Of a stretch of 64,000 nt of DNA, positions 60,200 to 64,000 are shown piece after piece. Numbering within the stretch: position 1 is the first letter of the stretch; each line of letters opens with the position of its first letter. Both the position numbers and the translations under genes were made by a program. A model generated the notes under the pieces. That model saw only the letters and a program-made list of their open reading frames with translations, did not search any database and had not been told where the DNA came from. The DNA comes from Olsenella urininfantis (lineage in GTDB: Bacteria; Actinomycetota; Coriobacteriia; Coriobacteriales; Atopobiaceae): contig NZ_LT732540.1 in assembly GCF_900155635.1 (NCBI RefSeq), positions 540,962 to 604,961 on the forward strand, written 5' to 3'.

Positions 60200-60441
60200 T
60201 TCGGGTTCTTCTCGTCCGCCTGATCGAGTTCTACCAGATGCTCATCATCCTGGAGGTCATCGGCTCCTGGCTGCGCCTCTCGGGCAACGGGCTCGTCGAG
60301 GACATATTTCAGGCGCTTTCGACTCTCGTAGAGCCCTACCTGGGCATCTTCAGGCGCTTTATCCCGCCCGTCGCGGGGATGGACTTCTCGCCCATGGTGG
60401 CGCTTGCGGCCCTCCAGCTGGTCGAGAGGGTATTGCTCTGA
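60196..60441 (+). CDS. YggT family membrane protein
   Basis: 81 residues with two hydrophobic helices (LVRLIEFYQMLIILEVIGSW and MDFSPMVALAALQLVERVLL). The middle PYLGIFRRFIPPVAGMDFSP is the YggT/YlmG signature. The family acts in division or envelope homeostasis; the mechanism is unknown. It overlaps proC by 4 bases (ATGA), so translation is coupled. The next gene, divIVA, is 76 bases on. Confidence 0.92.
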   Translation: MIRVLLVRLIEFYQMLIILEVIGSWLRLSGNGLVEDIFQALSTLVEPYLGIFRRFIPPVAGMDFSPMVALAALQLVERVLL

Positions 60442-60517
60442 GCTTTTGGGATACACTACGAAAAGCGGTCGTGCGCTGCTGACGTAGACATTGACACACA
60501 GTTGAAAGGGAACAGAG

Positions 60518-61213
60518 ATGGCTATCACACCAGCGGACATCGAGCAGATGACTTTCTCCGAGGCCAAGAAGCACGGCTACAACACCGAGGAGGTCGACGC
60601 CTTCCTCGACCAGCTCTCTGGCGAGGTTGACGCCATGCTCCAGAAGATCGCGGACCTCAAGAGCCGCCTGAACAGCTCCGAGCAGCAGCTTGCCGCGTCG
60701 CAGGCGCAGATGGTCCAGCTCAAGGAGCAGGCCGCCGCGGCCATGGCCCCCGAGTTCGCCCCCGCGCCCGCGCCTGCCCCCGTGGCCGACTACTCCGTCT
60801 CCGAGCGCCAGATCTCCCAGGTCCTCATCGTTGCCCAGCAGAGCGCCGACAAGCTCGTCGCCGACGCCCGCGCCAACGCCGAGAGCATCCGCAACGAGGC
60901 CGACCAGAAGGCCCGCGAGGTCATTCGCCAGGCCCTGGCCGAGAAGCAGAACGAGCTGGACGAGATAGATCGCCTGAAGCAGTCCCGCGAGGAGTTCCGC
61001 GGCGAGTACAAGAGGCTCCTTCAGCACTTCATGGACGACGCGGACAGCGTGTTCCCCGAGAACGCCCTGAGCAACACCCCCAATGGCTCCGCCGGCAGCG
61101 TTCACGCCAGCGGCTTCGCCGCCCCCGTCGTTCCCGCGCAGCCGTCCATGGCCCCCGAGGGCGACCCTGCCCCCTTCGCTCCCGCAGACACCGACTTCAG
61201 CGACCTGGACTAG
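60518..61213 (+). CDS. divIVA: DivIVA-like polar/septal organiser
   Basis: 231 residues. The N-terminal DivIVA domain reads ITPADIEQMTFSEAKKHGYN followed by EEVDAFLDQLSGEVDAML, with the expected membrane-tip loop. A coiled coil follows (about 25-75), then an Ala/Pro linker (APAPAPAPVADYSVSERQIS), a second coiled coil (about 95-170) and a Pro/Ala-rich tail ending in an acidic cluster. It marks poles or septa by sensing membrane curvature. GAAAGGGA precedes ATG 60518. It closes the run and is followed by a strong terminator. Confidence 0.94.
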   Translation: MAITPADIEQMTFSEAKKHGYNTEEVDAFLDQLSGEVDAMLQKIADLKSRLNSSEQQLAASQAQMVQLKEQAAAAMAPEFAPAPAPAPVADYSVSERQISQVLIVAQQSADKLVADARANAESIRNEADQKAREVIRQALAEKQNELDEIDRLKQSREEFRGEYKRLLQHFMDDADSVFPENALSNTPNGSAGSVHASGFAAPVVPAQPSMAPEGDPAPFAPADTDFSDLD

Positions 61214-61241
61214 CCTCGCCCGCATCGCCTGGCCTTCCTGG

Positions 61242-61265
61242 GGCCCGCTTCGGCGGGCCTTTTTT
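61242..61265 (+). terminator. rho-independent terminator of divIVA
   Basis: GGCCCGC-ttcg-GCGGGCC is a 7-bp stem closed by a stable TTCG loop and followed by T6. Strong terminator. Confidence 0.92.
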
Positions 61266-61483
61266 CGTCCATGGCGCACCATCAGGAATCCTTTGCGACC
61301 GTCCGACTCTGCTGTGGAAAATATTTGGGGTCACGATGCTTGAAAAGACAAGTTTTTGCCGAAGGTCCGTGTTTTGAATCCCCCTACGGCATCTCCTGCG
61401 CTTCTCGACCGACCGGGGCTGTTTTTCCTATACATAGAACGCACGAGGCCGACTGGCCAGGTCCCTAGTCGAAAGGCAAGAAG

Positions 61484-62083
61484 ATGTGCAAGAAGGCGTT
61501 GGTCAAGTGGTCGCTCTGGATCTCCGTGATCGCGGGCATCTATTGCTACCTCTACCTTGTGACCTTGGGTCAGCTGACCGTCACGAGCGTCATCCCGGGC
61601 TGGCAGCTGCTTGCGGCCACCTTCACCGCGTTTCCCATCTACTTCACCGCTGGCGCAAAGCGAGAGGACTTCCTAAACTTTGCGGGGAGCTTCCTCTGTG
61701 GCGTGCTCTGGTCCATGGTCTATCTCTGGATCATGGATCGCCTGAACACCCTGGGCGTGGACGTCTGGGTGAACATGTCCGTGGTGGTGGCCGTAATCTG
61801 CTTCATCGAGTGCTCGCTGCACTTCACCGTTCTGGCGAAGCTTCCCATCAGCCACGTCTCGGCGCAGTTCGGCGCCATCTGCAATGCCTTCTGGTGCTCT
61901 AACGCAACGGTTGCCGCCTTGGGGGCCGGTTCCACCTCCGTGGGTGGCTTCTACAACTTCTCGGGCTTTGGAGTGCTGGCAATAACCCTGGTGGGCGGGG
62001 CCTTCCTCGCCCTCGTCTGCAACGAGGGAGCCAACTTCATAGACGCCGAGACGGGTGCCTGGAAGTTTGGCAGCAGGGGCTAG
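61484..62083 (+). CDS. DUF1097 family membrane protein
   Basis: 199 residues with about 6 hydrophobic segments. AATFTAFPIYFTAGAKREDF near the second helix and the SFLCGVLWSMVYLWIMDRL and SAQFGAICNAFWC stretches match the DUF1097 pattern, as in E. coli YcdZ. No function is known for the family. ATG 61484 follows AAAGGCAAGAAG. A TATACA at about 61430-61435 may be its -10 box. It is monocistronic between two terminators, ahead of rnpB on the other strand. Confidence 0.82.
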   Translation: MCKKALVKWSLWISVIAGIYCYLYLVTLGQLTVTSVIPGWQLLAATFTAFPIYFTAGAKREDFLNFAGSFLCGVLWSMVYLWIMDRLNTLGVDVWVNMSVVVAVICFIECSLHFTVLAKLPISHVSAQFGAICNAFWCSNATVAALGAGSTSVGGFYNFSGFGVLAITLVGGAFLALVCNEGANFIDAETGAWKFGSRG

Positions 62084-62096
62084 GGCGCATGACGGT

Positions 62097-62123
62097 GCCG
62101 CCTGCGGGCGGCGCTGTCTTTTT
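62097..62123 (+). terminator. terminator of the DUF1097 gene
   Basis: GCCGCC-tgcg-GGCGGC (6-bp stem), then GCTGTC and T5. The T-run is a few bases from the stem, so it is somewhat weak. Confidence 0.65.
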
Positions 62124-62194
62124 GTCGCGCCTTACGGGAGCAGATTACCCGTCCGCACGTAAAACACCTTGTGCGACCTATCGAAATCTAAAAA

Positions 62195-62549
62195 GCGAAG
62201 TGGGCCGATGAGCCGGGTTCTGTCGTGGACAATCATTTATCTACGACCGCCGTCACCGACGGCCTCTAGCGCGCAACCCGAGCGCGGTGCGGGCAACACC
62301 ATGGCGCTCCTATTTGCGTTTGCTCCGGAAGGGGCTTGCCAAGCCGCCCGGTTGCCCGGACGCTGGTGGTCTCTTACACCACCGTTTCAGCTTTTCTCTC
62401 ACCCGCCGAGGCGGGCAGCGGGAGTCTTCTTTTCTGCGGCGCTTTCCGTCGGGTCACCCCGCCAGGCCGTTAGCCTGCTTCCTGCCCTGTGGAGCCCGGA
62501 CTTTCCTCATGGGCGTCTCCGCCCCCGCGATTGTCTGGCCCACTTCGCG
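62195..62549 (-). ncRNA. rnpB: RNase P RNA (class A)
   Basis: Read on the minus strand, the RNA opens with GCGAAGTGGGCCAGACAATC and closes with GGCTCATCGGCCCACTTCGC, so the first and last bases pair (P1). GAGGAAAGTCCGGGCTCC near the 5' end and ACAGAACCCGGCTCATC near the 3' end are the two conserved P4 halves. GGCTAACGGCCTGGCGGGG and GACGGAAAGCGCCGCAG in between are also typical. It matures the 5' ends of tRNAs. A T-run lies right after its 3' end. The long plus-strand frames over this region are not genes. Confidence 0.97.
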
Positions 62550-62555
62550 CCGTTG

Positions 62556-62561
62556 ATTGTA
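62556..62561 (-). promoter_or_regulatory. -10 box of rnpB
   Basis: TGCTACAAT on the minus strand is an extended -10 with TACAAT, 7 bases before the expected RNA 5' end. The -35 position (TTTCGC) is poor, which suits an extended -10 promoter. Confidence 0.7.
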
Positions 62562-62699
62562 GCATGCGCCGTCACCTGCGAAAGGAGCATGCCAACAAAG
62601 GACAAAAGCGGCATGTTCGCACCCTCGCGCCCCTCGTGGGGTAAGATTTTGCTCCATTGAGATTGCGGCATGCGCGCCGCCGAAGACGAGAGGGAACAC

Positions 62700-63227
62700 A
62701 TGACCTTCCTCAGCAGGTTCAGTAGGTCTGCGACCTCGGCCCGTCCCGAGCGCATCAGGGTGGAGCGGGTGCCAGACCCCATCTATGCGCCTGTCACGGG
62801 CGACGTGGTGCGCCTTGAGGAGGTGTCGGACCCTGTCTTCGCCTCGGGGGTACTGGGGCGCGGGCTGGGCATCAGGCCCGAGGGGGGCGTCCTCTACGCG
62901 CCTGCCACGGGCGTGGTCACCGCCCTTGCGGCGAACAGCCTGCATGCGGTGGGCATCACCACCCCCCAAGGGGTCGAGATCCTGATGCATGTGGGCGTGG
63001 ACAGCGTGGAGATGCGGGGGGAGGGCTTCGTCCCCTATGTCTCCAAGGGGGATCGCGTCGAGGCGGGAGACGCCCTCTTGGGCTTCGACCCCCAGCTCAT
63101 CGCCCGCCGCGGGCACGACAACGTGGTGATCGTGGCCGTGCGTGGCCCTCACGAGAGCTCTGTGGTGGAGCCGGTCAGGTCAAGCCGCGTCGAGGCCGGC
63201 CGCGTTGCGGTGGCCGTGCTGCCCTAG
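62700..63227 (+). CDS. glucose-type PTS EIIA domain protein
   Basis: 175 residues. The EIIA-Glc fold shows IYAPVTGDVVRLEEVSDPVF, LYAPATGVVTALAANSLHAV and VEILMHVGVDSVEMRGEGFV; the two His residues (LHAVG and LMHVG) are the active-site pair, the second taking phosphate from HPr. EIIB and EIIC partners are not in the window, so it may serve another PTS or act as a regulator. ATG 62700 has GAGAGGGA 5 bases upstream. A TAAGAT at 62642-62647 may be its -10. It is divergent from rnpB. Confidence 0.9.
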   Translation: MTFLSRFSRSATSARPERIRVERVPDPIYAPVTGDVVRLEEVSDPVFASGVLGRGLGIRPEGGVLYAPATGVVTALAANSLHAVGITTPQGVEILMHVGVDSVEMRGEGFVPYVSKGDRVEAGDALLGFDPQLIARRGHDNVVIVAVRGPHESSVVEPVRSSRVEAGRVAVAVLP

Positions 63228-63234
63228 GGACGCC

Positions 63235-63891
63235 GTGGACGCCGGGGCATTCGACGACACGGGCTTCTTGACCCTTGCCGATGGCTTTACGGCCACGGGT
63301 GAGTTCGTGGACCGCAAGAGCCGCTTCATAGCGCAGCTGAGGCATGTCTCGGGGGAGCGCGAGGCCAACTCCTTCGTAGACGAGGTGCGTGCGCTCCATC
63401 ATGATGCACGCCACAACGTTCCCGCCTGGCTCCTCTCGGACGGCCGCGAGAGGTGCTCCGATGACGGGGAGCCGCAGCGCAGCGCCGGCATGCCCACCCT
63501 TGAGGTGCTCAGGGGAGGGGGCCTGGCCAACGTCTGCTGCGTGGTCACCCGCTACTTCGGAGGCACGCTCCTGGGGCCGGGGGGGCTGGCGCGGGCCTAC
63601 ACGCTGTCCACGCAGCTGGCGGTCGAGGACGCGCGCTCTCGGGGCGGCCTGGTGAGGATGTCCTTGGTCACGCGCGTGAGCTGCTGCATCCCCTATGCCG
63701 CCTACGGGCGCGTGGAGCGCCTGGTGGCCGACTGCGGCGGCAAGGTCAAGGACAGCATCTTCTCCGAGGAGGTGCAGCTCAACTGCGCCTTCCTCTCGGG
63801 CGACGAGCGTCGCTTCGTCGCGGGCATGCGAGAGCTTGCCGCGGGAGAGGACCTCTGCCTGGTGGGCGAGCCGCGCTTCGGCGAGTTCTGA
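63235..63891 (+). CDS. YigZ/IMPACT family protein
   Basis: 218 residues from GTG 63235, with AGGGA 5 bases upstream. The UPF0029 N-terminal domain has VDRKSRFIAQLRHVSGEREA, CSDDGEPQRSAGMPTLEVL and VVTRYFGGTLLGPGGLARAY; the C-terminal half is the DUF1949 domain. Members may act in translation control, but this is not settled in bacteria. It starts 7 bases after the EIIA gene and is probably co-transcribed with it. Confidence 0.9.
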   Translation: MDAGAFDDTGFLTLADGFTATGEFVDRKSRFIAQLRHVSGEREANSFVDEVRALHHDARHNVPAWLLSDGRERCSDDGEPQRSAGMPTLEVLRGGGLANVCCVVTRYFGGTLLGPGGLARAYTLSTQLAVEDARSRGGLVRMSLVTRVSCCIPYAAYGRVERLVADCGGKVKDSIFSEEVQLNCAFLSGDERRFVAGMRELAAGEDLCLVGEPRFGEF

Positions 63892-63934
63892 CGGCTCCTC
63901 GGCGCGACGCTTGCCGCCATTGGCTCACGAGAAA

Positions 63935-63958
63935 GGGCACCCGCCAAGGCGGGTGCCC
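63935..63958. terminator. bidirectional terminator-like hairpin
   Basis: GGGCACCCGCC-aa-GGCGGGTGCCC is an 11-bp perfect stem flanked by AA and TT. It lies behind the YigZ gene. The last 42 bases of the window show nothing further. Confidence 0.8.
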
Positions 63959-64000
63959 TTGTCACAGGCGGTTTGGGACGGCGGGGCCACGGGCGGGGCC

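Noticed and set aside
62169-62660. Plus-strand frames over 62.2-62.7 kb
   Set aside because: The region is RNase P RNA on the minus strand; the frames have no ribosome site or family match.

Overview
The window is a GC-rich, densely coded stretch of an actinobacterial chromosome, most likely from Coriobacteriia (Olsenella/Atopobium-like). Three things point there. The division and cell-wall (dcw) cluster is of the actinobacterial type: it lacks ftsA and has sepF, yggT and divIVA behind ftsZ. It sits beside a fused-IIAB mannose-family PTS with DUF956, and it uses many GTG and TTG starts. The placement is by gene content only; no 16S rRNA gene or tRNA is present.

Layout. 1-13.3 kb is accessory in character: a cut-off gene, an HNH endonuclease with a possible DNA-reader region, DUF488, a decayed hemolysin III tail, a DUF438/hemerythrin/PAS sensor, a MoxR ATPase with a VWA partner, a nuclease lipoprotein, an MFS permease, then a rightward run of Zn-phospholipase-like protein, Vsr, phosphoesterase and hypoxanthine-DNA glycosylase. 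13.4-18.1 kb carries an SGNH hydrolase-GNAT fusion, a dGTPase-like HD protein and rarA. 18.2-21.4 kb is a compact sigma-factor operon (membrane protein, degenerate anti-sigma, SigB/F-type sigma, AI-2E/PerM-type permease). 21.5-29.3 kb runs alaS-ruvX-mltG-yqeG-aroK-(aroB-like pseudoenzyme)-M24 peptidase. 29.3-30.0 kb is non-coding, with about 72-bp tandem repeats and the leader of the mannose PTS operon (manXYZ plus manO), which extends to 33.2 kb.

33.3-41.4 kb is housekeeping: efp, Asp23/Gls24, nusB, xseB, tlyA, nadK, recN, pyrG, xerD. 41.6-57.0 kb is the dcw cluster mraZ-rsmH-ftsL-ftsI-murF-mraY-murD-ftsW-murG-murC-murB-ftsQ-ftsZ, with murE missing from its usual place. 57.0-61.2 kb continues with pgeF-yggS-sepF-proC-yggT-divIVA. 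The right end has a DUF1097 membrane protein, rnpB on the minus strand, a glucose-type EIIA domain protein and a YigZ protein.

Working together: the dcw block makes lipid II and builds the divisome, with SepF as the likely FtsZ membrane anchor in place of FtsA. MltG, 17-30 kb upstream, adds glycan-strand processing. The strongest non-coding signal is a four-copy, 10-bp-period GTGT array overlapping the -35 of the mraZ promoter, which has the geometry of a MraZ operator. The strongest protein oddities are an AroB homologue that has lost its zinc and NAD residues, an anti-sigma factor without its ATP-binding asparagine, the SGNH-GNAT fusion, and the MoxR/VWA pair with ankyrin-like repeats.
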